Part shown: piece after piece, positions 1 through 9,618 of the stretch
Position numbering within the stretch: position 1 is the first letter of the stretch
Layout of the letters: each line of letters begins with the position of its first letter
Assembly: GCA_000383295.1 (NCBI GenBank)
Contig: KB911078.1
Span: 1-62,275 of the forward strand
Direction of reading: 5' to 3'
Length of the DNA: 62,275 nt
Origin: Faecalispora sporosphaeroides DSM 1294
GTDB lineage: Bacteria; Bacillota; Clostridia; Oscillospirales; Acutalibacteraceae
Made by a program: the position numbers and the translations under genes
The notes under the pieces: model-generated
What the model was told of the DNA's origin: nothing
What the model saw: the letters and a program-made list of their open reading frames with translations, nothing else
The model's database searches: none

Positions 1-408
1 TTACGGACGAGACAAGGCCATAGAGATACGGGAAGCCGCCAGACAATCTATTGGCTCTGTGATGCCTGCGAAGTTGCTGGAGCTGCGGCATACCATCCGC
101 CTAATCTGTGAATTGCACGCTGAGATCGAGGAAATTGAGCCGGCAATCATCACAAGGAAAAGAACCATGTAACCTAACAGCTCATGGCTTTGCTCTTTGG
201 ATCTTTCCTCTTTGCAGACATGCCAGATGATCCCCAGAAACACGAGCGTGATCACTCCCAGAAGAAGCTGCGGGGAATACGCCAGAACCGGAATTTCCGG
301 CAGCATAATCACGGTACCGCAAAACAGAAACAGAAATACCCACAGCTTATAAATACCTTTTCTCTCCAGTATCTCCTGCTGGATGCCCAGCCAGTATTTA
401 CTGCTCAT
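1..408 (-). CDS. small hypothetical membrane protein
   Basis: Unrecognised 135-residue protein with three likely membrane segments (about residues 22-45, 47-65 and 78-97) separated by a short charged loop. The C-terminal third is Ser/Arg rich and probably cytoplasmic. The stop codon is the first three bases of the window, so the gene is complete. It is the last of three same-strand AT-rich genes (secreted protein, three-TM protein, this one) and could form an operon with them, 72 nt after its neighbour. A role as immunity or export partner of the secreted protein is a guess from arrangement only. Confidence 0.5.
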   Translation of the reverse strand: MSSKYWLGIQQEILERKGIYKLWVFLFLFCGTVIMLPEIPVLAYSPQLLLGVITLVFLGIIWHVCKEERSKEQSHELLGYMVLFLVMIAGSISSISACNSQIRRMVCRSSSNFAGITEPIDCLAASRISMALSRP

Positions 409-480
409 AATCGCACCTTATTGCTCCTTTTTCACATACCTGAATTGGAATTTGTAAAACTATATGAAGGGATATTTAGA

Positions 481-789
481 TCAAATCACATAATCTGTAA
501 TTACGGCAAGCACAATTGCCAATCCAAACCCAACGAAAAAGAAAAGCCGTACAAACTTTTTGTCCTGCATGTACATTTTCCATTCCTTTCCGCTCTTTTG
601 ATACAACCAAAGAGAGAAAAGGAAAATAGCACAAAGCAGAACCAAAGACGGCCAAAGCAGAAAAGACTTCAGAATCGCCAAGTCAAAAATGGTGACTGCT
701 TTCAGAATACGGTAACTACTGGAAATCAATACATATGCGACAAAAAAATAAGCTAATAGATGCCACTGTCTTTGCAATTTTTGATTCAT
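481..789 (-). CDS. small hypothetical membrane protein
   Basis: Unrecognised 102-residue protein with three hydrophobic segments (about residues 9-27, 41-62 and 81-101) and basic loops. It starts 18 nt after the stop of the secreted-protein gene, so the two are probably co-transcribed. Small multi-spanning proteins beside secreted peptides are often immunity or processing factors, but no family motif is visible here. Base composition is clearly more AT-rich than the dnaK or hgd regions nearby. Confidence 0.5.
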   Translation of the reverse strand: MNQKLQRQWHLLAYFFVAYVLISSSYRILKAVTIFDLAILKSFLLWPSLVLLCAIFLFSLWLYQKSGKEWKMYMQDKKFVRLFFFVGFGLAIVLAVITDYVI

Positions 790-807
790 AAATCAAACAC
801 CCACTAA

Positions 808-1386
808 TTAATAATAAAAGTCCCAATCGACCTTGCTATATACCCAATTGAGTTGATTATCATTATCATAGCCGTAAATATAATCGACTGTAAAAACGAC
901 CCCCTTAATATCTGTATAATCAGATATTATAGCTTCTGCTACCCCTATTGCCGCGGCAAGCGAAATACCTTTGCTTACAAATTTAACAACCAGGGCTTGC
1001 AAACTTAAAGATGTAGTTGCCACTCCAACTTTTATTTGAGTTGTATACCTATCCCCAATAGACGGATTTGAGGGAAATCGAGCCATTAATGTAATTTTAC
1101 CTGTAGTCGCAGGCAATCTAAAATTCCGTTCTCTTTCTTTTTCCAACTCTAAAAGATATTTAATTTCAGATTCAGATACACCTAGATTTCTCAATCGACT
1201 TGTAATTTGTTCTGTTGTCCAATTTTCCTGTTTAATTGAACCCGATTGGATGGAATATCGAGTAAAAGACTGCGACTGAAACTCTGCTCCTGTTTCCTGT
1301 TTGGGGGCAGTCGCTGCAGAAGTCGGCATGGCAAACAGGCTCATCAGCATAGTAAGTGTAAGTACAAAACTTAATGCTCTTTTCAT
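808..1386 (-). CDS. hypothetical secreted protein with signal peptide
   Basis: 192-residue protein starting with a classical signal peptide: MKRA, a hydrophobic core, then a cleavage-like site around PTSAATA (residues 22-28). The frame stays open about 30 codons further upstream. The start at 1386 is preferred because it has a GGGAG site about 8 nt before it and puts the signal peptide at the N-terminus. The mature part is Ser/Thr/Gln rich, followed by a charged helix (about residues 75-85), a hydrophobic Ala/Val stretch (about 130-155) and an aromatic tail ending DWDFYY. No family recognised. The length, export signal, hydrophobic C-terminal half and two following small membrane proteins resemble bacteriocin-type loci, but this is inference. 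Confidence 0.65.
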   Translation of the reverse strand: MKRALSFVLTLTMLMSLFAMPTSAATAPKQETGAEFQSQSFTRYSIQSGSIKQENWTTEQITSRLRNLGVSESEIKYLLELEKERERNFRLPATTGKITLMARFPSNPSIGDRYTTQIKVGVATTSLSLQALVVKFVSKGISLAAAIGVAEAIISDYTDIKGVVFTVDYIYGYDNDNQLNWVYSKVDWDFYY

Positions 1387-1633
1387 TTTACAATCTCCCT
1401 TTCTAAGACGCAACTGATTTTTTACGTCTATCAAATCCTGCCGGGATCGAAGGCCTTTGAAAAGCTGAAACGGCAACGCTCTCCTTTCAGACCAAAATCA
1501 TAATACAAATCTTTTTCAAACAGCCTTCATTAATATGACGTTTGAGAGGGGCTATTTGTTACAAATTTTACCAAAAAAATAAAAATATTTTTTCTGCCAT
1601 TCTTTTTTGTATGATTTTCACCCACATAGAAAG

Positions 1634-1664
1634 AAAAAAGGCCTCGCTTTCGCGAAGCCTTTTC
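1634..1664 (-). terminator. intrinsic terminator of the hrcA-dnaJ operon
   Basis: A 12-bp stem with one mismatch (AAAAGGC on one side, GCCTTTT on the other, loop TTTC) lies just after dnaJ. On the minus strand it is followed by a T-rich run. Confidence 0.8.
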
Positions 1665-1681
1665 ATCGGGTACAACACCCG

Positions 1682-2833
1682 TTATTCTTTTTTTTCTGTA
1701 TCGAACAGATCCTTGATTTTATCGAAAAAACTCTTGCGCTTCTGGTAGTTGCGCTGTTCATCGCCCGCGCCGTCAAATTCTTTGAGAATTTCCTTCTGGC
1801 GGTCCGTCAGGTTCTTCGGCACCTCGATCGTCACGCGCACATACTGGTCGCCGCGCCCGCGGCCGTGAATATTGGGAATCCCCTTGCCGCGCAGCTTAAA
1901 CACATCGCCCGGCTGGGCGCCGTCGTGCACCTGGTAGCTGACCTTGCCGTCGAGCGTGGGAACGACAACCTCCGCGCCCAAAGCAGCCTGCGCAAATGTG
2001 ATGGGCATTTCGCACCACACATCGTTGCCGCGGCGCTCGAAGATCGGGTGCGGGCGCACCGTTACAAACACGTGCAGGTCGCCTGCAGGGCCGCCGTTTG
2101 TTCCGGCGTCGCCGTGGCCGCCCACATTCAGGGTCTGGCCGTCGTCAATACCGGCCGGAATGGCAATTTCGAGCGTTTTGGTTTTTCTGACACGCCCGGT
2201 GCCGCCGCAGGTATGGCAGGGGTGATCGATGATCTTACCCTTTCCGCCGCAGCGGTCGCACCCGCGGCTGGTCTGCACCACGCCGAACGGCGTGCGCTGG
2301 CTGACCCGCACCTGGCCGGTACCGCCGCACTGCGGGCAGGTTTTCGTTTCCGTTCCGCTTTCCGCGCCGGAGCCGCCACAGGACTGGCACGATTCAATCC
2401 GCTGGTAAGAAACCTGCTTTTTGGTGCCCTTCGCAGCCTCTTCAAACGAGATTGTGACCGATGCCTGCGCGTCGCGCCCGCGCCGGGGCGCGTTGGGGTT
2501 TGCGTTGCGCCCCACGCCGAAGCCGCCGAAAAAGCTGTTGAAAATATCGCCCAGATCAATGTCGCCGTCGAAGGGGCTGGCACCGGGGCCGCCGCCAAAA
2601 TTCGGGTCTACTCCCGCATGGCCGAACTGATCGTATCGCGCTTTCTTCTCTTGATCGGACAAAACCTCGTAAGCCTCGTTGACCTCTTTAAATTTGGCTT
2701 CCGCCGTTTTATCCCCCGGGTTCAAATCGGGGTGGTACTGCTTTGCCAGTTTGCGGTAAGCTTTTTTAATTTCGTCTTCCGAGGCATTCTTGGGCACGCC
2801 CATTACCTCATAATAATCCCTTTTTTCCGCCAA
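1682..2833 (-). CDS. dnaJ: chaperone protein DnaJ
   Basis: Hsp40 co-chaperone that delivers unfolded proteins to DnaK and stimulates its ATPase in the cytoplasm. 383 residues, the usual full length. It has an N-terminal J domain with the HPD motif (QYHPDLNPG, about residue 33), a Gly/Phe-rich region with FGG repeats (about 78-115), and a zinc-binding domain with four CxxCxGxG-type repeats ([32 protein letters not shown], about 150-215). The C-terminal substrate-binding domain follows. The start is TTG at 2833 with GGGAG upstream. It is the last gene of hrcA-grpE-dnaK-dnaJ, separated from dnaK by an unusually long GC-rich spacer. Confidence 0.97.
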   Translation of the reverse strand: MAEKRDYYEVMGVPKNASEDEIKKAYRKLAKQYHPDLNPGDKTAEAKFKEVNEAYEVLSDQEKKARYDQFGHAGVDPNFGGGPGASPFDGDIDLGDIFNSFFGGFGVGRNANPNAPRRGRDAQASVTISFEEAAKGTKKQVSYQRIESCQSCGGSGAESGTETKTCPQCGGTGQVRVSQRTPFGVVQTSRGCDRCGGKGKIIDHPCHTCGGTGRVRKTKTLEIAIPAGIDDGQTLNVGGHGDAGTNGGPAGDLHVFVTVRPHPIFERRGNDVWCEMPITFAQAALGAEVVVPTLDGKVSYQVHDGAQPGDVFKLRGKGIPNIHGRGRGDQYVRVTIEVPKNLTDRQKEILKEFDGAGDEQRNYQKRKSFFDKIKDLFDTEKKE

Positions 2834-3065
2834 GCCAAGTCACTCCCACATGGTGCGGCAAGCGGAAAAGCGAATTCCCGCCCGCCCTGGATTTCTATGC
2901 CGGGCGGCCGCGCCTGCGCGGCATACCCGACGAAGGGCGGCCGAGGCCACCCTTCGCAATCAACTGTGTTGCTGTACGACACCGCGGGCTCCACGCGCCG
3001 CCGTATCGTTTTCATCACGTATCGAATATCATACCACAAAACACCCCGGGTTGAAAATACCGGAA
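2834..3065 (-). other. GC-rich structured spacer between dnaK and dnaJ
   Basis: About 230 nt without a convincing gene. It contains an inverted repeat at about 2932-2957 (GAAGGG...CCCTTC around GGCC/GGCC) and other GC-rich partial inverted repeats. No T-run follows, so it looks like an intercistronic RNA structure rather than a terminator. Confidence 0.5.
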
Positions 3066-4919
3066 TTATTTCTGGCTGTCGTCCACGTCTTTAAAGTCCG
3101 CGTCGTACACCGTCTGGCCGTCGCCCGCCGCCGGGCCCTGCTGGGGCTGGCCGCCCATATCGGGAGCCGCCGCGCCGCCCTGCGGGGCACTGGCCTTATA
3201 TAGCTTCTCAGAAACCGCGTACAGGCTCTTCTGCAGGTCTTCCGTCTTGAGCTTCAGCTCCTCGACGGAAGCAGACGCCAGCATCCCCTTGAGCTCAGAA
3301 ACCTTCTGGTTCAGCTCGGTCTTATCGGCTTCTTCAATCTTGTCGCCGCTGTCGGTGATCAGCTTCTCAACGGAATAGCACAGGTTTTCCGCCTCGTTTT
3401 TGGTGTCGACTTCTTCGCGGCGCTTCTTGTCCTCGGCGGCAAACTGCTCCGCTTCCTTCACGGCCTTGTCGATGTCGTCCTTGCTCATGTTGGTGCTGGA
3501 GGTAATCGTGATGTGCTGTTCTTTGCCGGTGCCGAGATCCTTTGCGGATACGTTTACGATGCCGTTGGCATCGATGTCGAAGGTAACCTCGATCTGGGGG
3601 ATTCCACGGGGTGCGGGAGCGATGCCGTCGAGCTTGAACAGACCCAGCTGCTTGTTGTCGCGGGCAAATTCACGCTCGCCCTGCAGCACGTTAACCTCTA
3701 CCTGGGTCTGGCCGTCTGCGGCGGTGGAGAACACCTGACTCTTCTTGGTCGGGATGGTGGTGTTGCGCTCAATGATCTTGGTCATGATGCCGCCCATGGT
3801 CTCAACGCCCAAAGAAAGAGGAGTAACATCCAGCAGCAGCAGGCCCTGAACCTCGCCGCCCAGAACGCCGGCCTGCAGCGCAGCGCCGATTGCGACGCAC
3901 TCATCGGGGTTGATGCCCTTGAACGGGTCTTTGCCGGTCAGGTTCTTCACCGCATCCTGTACCGCGGGGATTCTGGAGGAACCGCCGACCATCAGCACCT
4001 TGCTGATATCGGAAATCTGGAGGCCGGAGTCCTGCAGTGCCTGACGCACCGGGCCCATGGTCTTTTCCACCAGATCGGCGGTCAGCTCGTTGAACTTTGC
4101 ACGGGAAAGGGTGAGATCCAAATGCTTCGGGCCGGTGGCGTCCGCCGTGATGAACGGCAGGTTAATGGAGGCGGAGGTCATGCCGGAAAGCTCGATCTTT
4201 GCCTTTTCGGCGGCTTCCTTGAGGCGCTGCATCGCCATTTTGTCACCGCTCAGATCAATGCCGCTTTCCTTTTTGAAGCTGTCGATCATCCAGTCCATCA
4301 CGCGCTTGTCGAAGTCGTCGCCGCCCAAACGGTTGTTGCCGGCGGTGGCGAGAACCTCCTGCACGCCGTCGCCCATCTCGATGATGGACACGTCGAACGT
4401 GCCGCCGCCCAGATCGTACACCATCACCTTCTGATCGTTGCCCTTATCGATTCCGTAGGAAAGAGCCGCGGCCGTCGGTTCGTTGATGATTCTCTTGACA
4501 TCCAGACCGGCAATCTTACCGGCATCCTTTGTCGCCTGACGCTGTGCGTCGGTAAAGTAAGCGGGAACAGTGATGACCGCGGAGGTAACCGATTCGCCCA
4601 GGTACGCTTCTGCGTCCGCCTTCAGCTTTTGCAGGATCATCGCGGAGATTTCCTGCGGGGTGTAGCTCTTGCCATCGATATTCACCTTGTAAGAGGAGCC
4701 CATTTCTCTTTTAATGGAAGAAATGGTGCGCTCGGGGTTGGTGATGGCCTGGCGCTTTGCCACCTGGCCCACCATGCGCTCGCCGGTTTTGGAAAACGCC
4801 ACAACAGACGGAGTGGTGCGCGCGCCTTCCGCGTTTGGAATAACGACAGGCTCGCCGCCTTCAATGACAGCTACACAGGAGTTGGTTGTTCCCAAGTCGA
4901 TACCAATTGTTTTTGCCAT
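3066..4919 (-). CDS. dnaK: chaperone protein DnaK (Hsp70)
   Basis: ATP-dependent Hsp70 chaperone of the cytoplasm. 617 residues, normal length. The nucleotide-binding domain begins [18 protein letters not shown] and carries the phosphate motif [10 protein letters not shown] (about residue 175) and the adenosine motif [10 protein letters not shown] (about 315). The substrate-binding domain, helical lid and a Gly/Pro/Gln-rich tail ending DADFKDVDD follow. The start at 4919 is chosen over one five codons upstream because the latter lies inside the GGAGG ribosome site that serves 4919. It is the third gene of the heat-shock operon under CIRCE/HrcA control. Confidence 0.98.
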   Translation of the reverse strand: MAKTIGIDLGTTNSCVAVIEGGEPVVIPNAEGARTTPSVVAFSKTGERMVGQVAKRQAITNPERTISSIKREMGSSYKVNIDGKSYTPQEISAMILQKLKADAEAYLGESVTSAVITVPAYFTDAQRQATKDAGKIAGLDVKRIINEPTAAALSYGIDKGNDQKVMVYDLGGGTFDVSIIEMGDGVQEVLATAGNNRLGGDDFDKRVMDWMIDSFKKESGIDLSGDKMAMQRLKEAAEKAKIELSGMTSASINLPFITADATGPKHLDLTLSRAKFNELTADLVEKTMGPVRQALQDSGLQISDISKVLMVGGSSRIPAVQDAVKNLTGKDPFKGINPDECVAIGAALQAGVLGGEVQGLLLLDVTPLSLGVETMGGIMTKIIERNTTIPTKKSQVFSTAADGQTQVEVNVLQGEREFARDNKQLGLFKLDGIAPAPRGIPQIEVTFDIDANGIVNVSAKDLGTGKEQHITITSSTNMSKDDIDKAVKEAEQFAAEDKKRREEVDTKNEAENLCYSVEKLITDSGDKIEEADKTELNQKVSELKGMLASASVEELKLKTEDLQKSLYAVSEKLYKASAPQGGAAAPDMGGQPQQGPAAGDGQTVYDADFKDVDDSQK

Positions 4920-5020
4920 ACTTATTACCTCCAAAAAGTTAGGTTGTTATTTTCATGAAGTCGAGCCGAATCATTTCGGCTGCCGCCGTCAGACCGCGGC
5001 GGAATTTTCTGATCGGGCCG

Positions 5021-5599
5021 TCAGTTGGCCACTTGTACCATCGCGTGGCGGATGATGCGATCGCCGATGCGGTACCCCTTTTGCAGTACCTCGGCAACGA
5101 CATTTTCGCCCAGATTTTCGTCCTCGATATGAGAGACGGCGTTGTGTACCTCGGGATCAAACGGTTCGCCCTGCTGGCCGATCACCGTGACGCCCATCTT
5201 TTCGAGCGTGCCGTTCAGCTGGGAGAGAACCATTTCAACGCCCTTGCGAAAGTCCTCCACGGAGCCGCCCTGCTGGGCCAGCGCCCGCTCCAGATTGTCG
5301 CAGACCGGCAAAACCTTTTCAATGGCATCCGCCGTGGCGTCTGTGTAAACCATTGTTTTCTCGCGCTCGGTGCGCTTGCGGTAATTATCGTATTCCGCCG
5401 CGGTGCGCAAAAGCAGATCCTTCTGCTTTGCAAGGTCGGCAGCGGTCTGCTCAAGCTGCTCCCGCAGCTTTTTCAGCTGTTCGTCTCCCGGCGTTTCCGC
5501 CTGCGGCTGCTCCGCCGCATTACAATCCTTTTCTTTCTCTGTCTCTGCGGCCTGTTCGGCCTGCTTCGCCGCCTTTTTCGCGGCATCCTGTTTGCTCAA
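5021..5599 (-). CDS. grpE: nucleotide exchange factor GrpE
   Basis: Releases ADP from DnaK. About 192 residues: a charged Ala/Glu/Gln-rich N-terminal tail, a long coiled coil (about residues 40-90, containing EYDNYRKRTERE), then the beta domain with GVTVIGQQGEPFDPEVHNAVSH and the closing GYRIGDRIIRHAMVQVAN (split here as family landmarks). The start is probably TTG at 5599, which has AGGGG about 8 nt upstream. An in-frame GTG at 5629 lacks a ribosome site. It sits between hrcA and dnaK in the usual order. Confidence 0.93.
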   Translation of the reverse strand: MSKQDAAKKAAKQAEQAAETEKEKDCNAAEQPQAETPGDEQLKKLREQLEQTAADLAKQKDLLLRTAAEYDNYRKRTEREKTMVYTDATADAIEKVLPVCDNLERALAQQGGSVEDFRKGVEMVLSQLNGTLEKMGVTVIGQQGEPFDPEVHNAVSHIEDENLGENVVAEVLQKGYRIGDRIIRHAMVQVAN

Positions 5600-5670
5600 G
5601 GAGATTGCCCCTTTCCGCTGCCGTTCCACGGCAGCCCGTCATTCTATTAGTTCAATTTTGAATGGATTGA

Positions 5671-6696
5671 TTATTCCTCCTGACGCAGCTCTGTCAGCAG
5701 ACGCCCCACTGTGTGGGACAGGTAATCCAGCTTGCCGATCAGCCCCGCGTAATCCATGCGGGTGGGGCCGATGATGCCGATCGCACCGGCGCGCTGGCCG
5801 TCAATTGCATACTGCGCCACAATAATGCTCGATTCCCGCAGCTCGGGATGCCGGGTTTCATCCCCGATCATCACGCGAACCTCCTTCTGCGGCTGCAGAA
5901 GAAGTTCCGCCAAATCCTGCGGACGCTCCAGAAAATCCATGACTCTGCGGGCGTTGCCGCGTTCAAACTCCGGGTGGAACAGCAGGTTCATCTGCCCGTT
6001 GAGGCGCACCTCCGGTTCAACGGATTCCTGCGCGGCCTCCAGCAGCGCCATCAGCACCGAGGACATCATCACCGTGAGGTCACCGAGAGAGGCGGCCAGA
6101 GTCTGAATATACGCAGGGGTGACGGCGGCCACGGGCACACCGGCCAAGCGCTCGTTGAGCACGCGGAAAAACACCCGCAGAATCTCAGGGGATAAATCGA
6201 ATTCGCACCGGAAAATCTGGTGCTTCATTGTGCCCGCCGAGGTCAGCAGAATCAGCATAGCTGTTCTGCGGCTCGTCTGCACAAACTGCAGCGCGCGAAT
6301 ATCCGCTTTTTTGCCCGACGGAGCGGTGGAAACCGCCGCAAAGCGGGTGAGCCCCGCCAGCATATGCGATACGCCCTCCAGCAGCTTCTGCTGGTCGTAC
6401 GCGCTCGAAAACAGCATTCCGTCCAAATACCGCTGCTCCTCCTGCGTGACGGGCTTAAGACTCATCACCCGGTCGATATACACGCGGTACCCCTTCTGGG
6501 AAGGAATCCGCCCGGCGGAGGTATGCGGCTGCTCCAAAAGCCCGATCTCCGCGAGATCGGCCATTTCATTTCTTACCGTGGCGGAGGAAACACCCAAATC
6601 GGCGGCCAGCGCTTTCGACCCAACCGGCTCGCCGGTTTTTACATAAGCCTCTACAATCGCTGCCAGCACCTTCAGTTTTCTGTCGCTCAGCTCCAT
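5671..6696 (-). CDS. hrcA: heat-inducible transcription repressor HrcA
   Basis: Repressor of class I heat-shock genes that binds CIRCE. 341 residues: an N-terminal winged helix (MELSDRKLKVLAAIVEAYV, then PVGSKALAADLGVSSATVRN) followed by the GAF-like and dimerisation domains. The C-terminal part has the family sequence RMDYAGLIGKLDYLSHTVG. The start at 6696 has GAGG 8 nt upstream. A GTG ten codons earlier is in frame but lies closer to CIRCE and has no ribosome site. First gene of the operon and probably self-regulated, since a perfect CIRCE lies directly in front. Confidence 0.97.
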   Translation of the reverse strand: MELSDRKLKVLAAIVEAYVKTGEPVGSKALAADLGVSSATVRNEMADLAEIGLLEQPHTSAGRIPSQKGYRVYIDRVMSLKPVTQEEQRYLDGMLFSSAYDQQKLLEGVSHMLAGLTRFAAVSTAPSGKKADIRALQFVQTSRRTAMLILLTSAGTMKHQIFRCEFDLSPEILRVFFRVLNERLAGVPVAAVTPAYIQTLAASLGDLTVMMSSVLMALLEAAQESVEPEVRLNGQMNLLFHPEFERGNARRVMDFLERPQDLAELLLQPQKEVRVMIGDETRHPELRESSIIVAQYAIDGQRAGAIGIIGPTRMDYAGLIGKLDYLSHTVGRLLTELRQEE

Positions 6697-6719
6697 TCCT
6701 CTCACCTCATTTTTAGATT

Positions 6720-6746
6720 TTAGCACTCTATGGTTTTGAGTGCTAA
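6720..6746 (-). promoter_or_regulatory. CIRCE operator (HrcA binding site)
   Basis: Perfect TTAGCACTC-N9-GAGTGCTAA inverted repeat between the promoter and the hrcA start. It is the canonical HrcA operator. Confidence 0.98.
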
Positions 6747-6758
6747 CTTCTATTTAAT

Positions 6759-6787
6759 AATTTATCATTCCGTGCCGGGATTGTCAA
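6759..6787 (-). promoter_or_regulatory. sigma-A type promoter of the hrcA operon
   Basis: TTGACA, 17-nt spacer, TAAATT on the minus strand, placed so that the CIRCE element overlaps the expected transcription start. Confidence 0.85.
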
Positions 6788-6952
6788 GATTTCAAATGTA
6801 AATTAATTATTAATGTGTACCGGAAAAGCCGCAACATTCCCGGATTTTTACCAAAGCGGCAAATTTTTACCCTTTGGTGTGTTCCTGACGGGTTTCTCAT
6901 AGAAATACAATTTTTTACTAGAGCAATTATCTTCGGGCAGTTTATGCCGGCG

Positions 6953-6971
6953 TTGCGCGGGCTTGCCCCTC
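6953..6971 (-). repeat. dispersed intergenic repeat, copy C (short)
   Basis: The minus strand carries GAGGGGCAAGCCCGCGCAA, a 19-nt exact match to the core at 34463. It lies in the hrcA-hgdB intergenic region, where I see no gene. Confidence 0.5.
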
Positions 6972-7023
6972 ATTCCGCGGCAAAGCACCAGAACGCTTTT
7001 CTTTCAGTAAATAAAGAGTTCGC

Positions 7024-7065
7024 AAAAAGGCCCCTTTCGGGATTTCTCCCGAAAGGGGCCTTTTT
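7024..7065 (-). terminator. terminator of the gcd/bcd/gct/hgd gene cluster
   Basis: Perfect 19-bp stem (AAAAAGGCCCCTTTCGGGA and its complement, 4-nt loop) with flanking A/T runs, 11 nt after the hgdB stop. It could act in both directions. Confidence 0.9.
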
Positions 7066-7075
7066 GAAATGTAAA

Positions 7076-8230
7076 TTAAAGAGACTTCAATACGTCGGCA
7101 AACGCCTGAATCGCGGTGGCAGCCTGACCGAAGTCGCGCATCTGCTGGTCGATGCCCAGCTTGATGTGCAGGACGCCGGCCTCGTCCAAAGCCTTCTTCA
7201 GAGAGGGATACTCCATCTCCTCCGGGTCACAGAACTGCTGCATGAACACGATCAAACCCTGTGCGCCGTTTTCTTTTACCATGTTGGCAACGTACTCGCC
7301 GCGGCGGTTTTCAGAGGAATGCTCATCATAAAGCAGAACGTCGTAGTCGAGGCTTGCAAACTGCATAGCCAGGGCCATCATCGGGTCTGCCTGATCCTCC
7401 GGAGCGTCGGCACGGAAGGAGCGGCTCTCCTGCGCTACGTCATCCGCAGCGATCGCTACGTTGTTGTCCTCAAAAATCTTGAGGAGGGCCGGGTTATCAC
7501 AGATGATACCGCTGGTGACGACCTTCACGCCCTTCCAGTCGCAAACCGGCAGCTTTCTGAGCTCTTCGTTGAGCGCTTCGAGCTTCTCGGTGTACTCATC
7601 CTTGAGCATGAACCAGGAGGCCTTCAGCACGGCGCTGCGCTTTGTGGGAGTGATCACGTCGCAGTGCTCGCTTGCAAGCTTTACAAACTCGCGGCGGGCA
7701 GCACGGCTCTTGTTGTATACCTTAATCGCGTTCTGAATCGCTTCGTCCGTAATCGGAGCGCCGCTGATTTCTTCCAGCGCTTTTCTGACGTTGGTGTACT
7801 GATCCACACAGAACTTCAGGCCGTAAGCGGGCTTGCGGTTCTGGGGATGTGCCAAAAAGATGGTAGGCATCTTCTCGTACTTGGCCATCGCCACGCGGAT
7901 GTTCTGGCTCATCGGGCGCAGGGTGTCGCAAATGGTGGGAGTGATCACGCCGTCGAGCTGATCGAGCGTGCCGTCCAGCAGCATTTCGAGGCCCAGCTGT
8001 GCGATGGTGCAGTAGAACGTCGCGCAGTATTCCTTCGCCAAAGAGATGGTTTTGTCGTTGCTGCCCCAGAGGCCCATGGGAACCATTCCTGCGGCATGAA
8101 CAAGCTCTTCGGGCGCATAGTAGGGCATGATGCCGATCACTTTTTTGCCCTGTGCTTTAAAATTCGCCAGCTGCTTTCCGGGATGTGCGGCAACACTGGC
8201 CAGCTCGCTGATCATCGATTCGATACTCAT
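7076..8230 (-). CDS. hgdB: (R)-2-hydroxyglutaryl-CoA dehydratase, beta subunit
   Basis: One half of the oxygen-sensitive iron-sulfur dehydratase (component D) that removes water from (R)-2-hydroxyglutaryl-CoA to give glutaconyl-CoA by a ketyl-radical mechanism. 384 residues, usual size. It opens with the family sequence KVIGIMPYYAPEELVHAAG (about residues 30-48), followed by cysteines in EYCATFYCT and PTICDTLRP that can ligate a [4Fe-4S] cluster. Its ribosome site GGAGG overlaps the end of hgdA, so the two are translationally linked. Last gene of the cluster, just before the terminator. Confidence 0.95.
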   Translation of the reverse strand: MSIESMISELASVAAHPGKQLANFKAQGKKVIGIMPYYAPEELVHAAGMVPMGLWGSNDKTISLAKEYCATFYCTIAQLGLEMLLDGTLDQLDGVITPTICDTLRPMSQNIRVAMAKYEKMPTIFLAHPQNRKPAYGLKFCVDQYTNVRKALEEISGAPITDEAIQNAIKVYNKSRAARREFVKLASEHCDVITPTKRSAVLKASWFMLKDEYTEKLEALNEELRKLPVCDWKGVKVVTSGIICDNPALLKIFEDNNVAIAADDVAQESRSFRADAPEDQADPMMALAMQFASLDYDVLLYDEHSSENRRGEYVANMVKENGAQGLIVFMQQFCDPEEMEYPSLKKALDEAGVLHIKLGIDQQMRDFGQAATAIQAFADVLKSL

Positions 8231-8235
8231 GTTCG

Positions 8236-9525
8236 TTAGCCCTCCTTCGCAGCTTTAGTTGCTTCCATCGCTTCAACAAGACCCTGTACGCGTGTTTCGT
8301 ACTGAGCGGCGTTGAAGTTGCGGGGATCCGCCTGGTCGCCGTCGAACGCGGCGCAGGGAATGCCCAGGTCTGCGGTAAAGCGGCGCTGCATTTCGGGCAT
8401 ATAGCCGGACCACGGCTTGCAGCTGCGGTTGTAATGAACCAGAACGCCGTCTACCTTATTGTCGCGGCAGAGGCCCTCACGCCATTCCACACCCTGCTCC
8501 AGGCAAACGCTGTTCGGGGCTTTGCAGTATGCACGACACAGATCATCCAGACCGTCGTATACGAAACCAAACGCGGGCGCATACACAACAGCGGTTACGT
8601 TCAAGCCGGCACTCTTGAGGGGCTTAAACAGCGCTCTCAGATCAGGCCAGCAGGGAATCCCCTCGAACATAATACGGTATTTCTCTTCAAACGGCAGGGT
8701 AGAGGTACCGTTCTTTACGTGCTCCTCGAGCTCGGTGGCCAGCAGCTCAAACGCTTCGGCGGTTGCCTGCTTGCCGCGGGCGGTAACAACGTCCGCCATG
8801 TGGTTGAACAGGTCGAAGCCGGACATCGGGGAGGGCTCGTACCGGCAGTAGTCGCAGACCTTCAGCCATGCCTTCGCGGTGCGGTTTGCGTTCGCGCATA
8901 CCTGCTCAAATTTCTTTTCATCAAACTTATTGCCGGAGATCTTCTCCAGCTGCTTGATTGCGTCCTCAAACTGGGCGCGAATATACGCCACCTGGCTCTC
9001 GTCCACGTGGGTGGTATTGTTGTAGGGAACATCGATCATGATGAGCGGAATGTTGTGCATACGAGCGATATTCTCGTACCATTTCGTCATGCAGTTGCAG
9101 ATGTTGTTGCAGCACAGAACGAAGTCGGGCTGGGGCATCTGGCGGGACACGTTGGTGGTCTCCACGCCGGAGGCATAGGCCAGGCTGATGCGGGCATAGC
9201 CGCAGATGTCTGCGTCAAAGCCCAGGTTCTCCGCTTCCACGCACAGGCGCTCGCCGTCATGCTGCGCGGCGATACCGGCGGCCTGATTTTCGGGATATAC
9301 AACGGCCAGGTCGAGGGCTTCCGCAATTTCGCAGGGGAATTTGGAAGAAGACCAGCCCACCGGGCGGCCCGCTTTCTTTGCTTCCCAAGCGGCAGCGTAA
9401 ACGTCGGAAACGACTTTACGCAGAGCAGTTACACCGGGGCTGGCGGGTTTTGCAGGTTTCTTGGCAGGCGCCGCAGCTGCGGGAGCAGTCTGCTCGGCGG
9501 GTGCTGTCTTTTCGATTTCTGCCAT
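8236..9525 (-). CDS. hgdA: (R)-2-hydroxyglutaryl-CoA dehydratase, alpha subunit
   Basis: Partner of HgdB in the dehydratase. 429 residues. Conserved parts include GRPVGWSSSKFPCEIAEALD (about 53-72), LCCNNICNCMTKWYENIA with cluster cysteines (about 137-154) and the C-terminal HYNRSCKPWSGYMPEMQRR. Unusually, residues 1-32 are a low-complexity Ala/Pro/Lys segment resembling the flexible linker of biotin carriers; its role is unknown. hgdC is directly upstream (start 94 nt away) and hgdB follows after 5 nt. Confidence 0.95.
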   Translation of the reverse strand: MAEIEKTAPAEQTAPAAAAPAKKPAKPASPGVTALRKVVSDVYAAAWEAKKAGRPVGWSSSKFPCEIAEALDLAVVYPENQAAGIAAQHDGERLCVEAENLGFDADICGYARISLAYASGVETTNVSRQMPQPDFVLCCNNICNCMTKWYENIARMHNIPLIMIDVPYNNTTHVDESQVAYIRAQFEDAIKQLEKISGNKFDEKKFEQVCANANRTAKAWLKVCDYCRYEPSPMSGFDLFNHMADVVTARGKQATAEAFELLATELEEHVKNGTSTLPFEEKYRIMFEGIPCWPDLRALFKPLKSAGLNVTAVVYAPAFGFVYDGLDDLCRAYCKAPNSVCLEQGVEWREGLCRDNKVDGVLVHYNRSCKPWSGYMPEMQRRFTADLGIPCAAFDGDQADPRNFNAAQYETRVQGLVEAMEATKAAKEG

Positions 9526-9618
9526 AGTTCACTCGCTCCTTTTAAAATAATAGTAACAAAGGGTTTCTAACGTGTGGGGAGCTCCCACACCGACGAAAAA
9601 TCATTCTATTGCCTGGCG

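Noticed and set aside
1607-3094. 495-codon open frame on the plus strand over dnaJ
   Set aside because: Shadow of dnaJ, running through its terminator and spacer; composition is Ala/Arg noise.
3513-4958. 481-codon open frame on the plus strand over dnaK
   Set aside because: Antisense shadow of dnaK caused by GC-rich third positions; no ribosome site and no domain.
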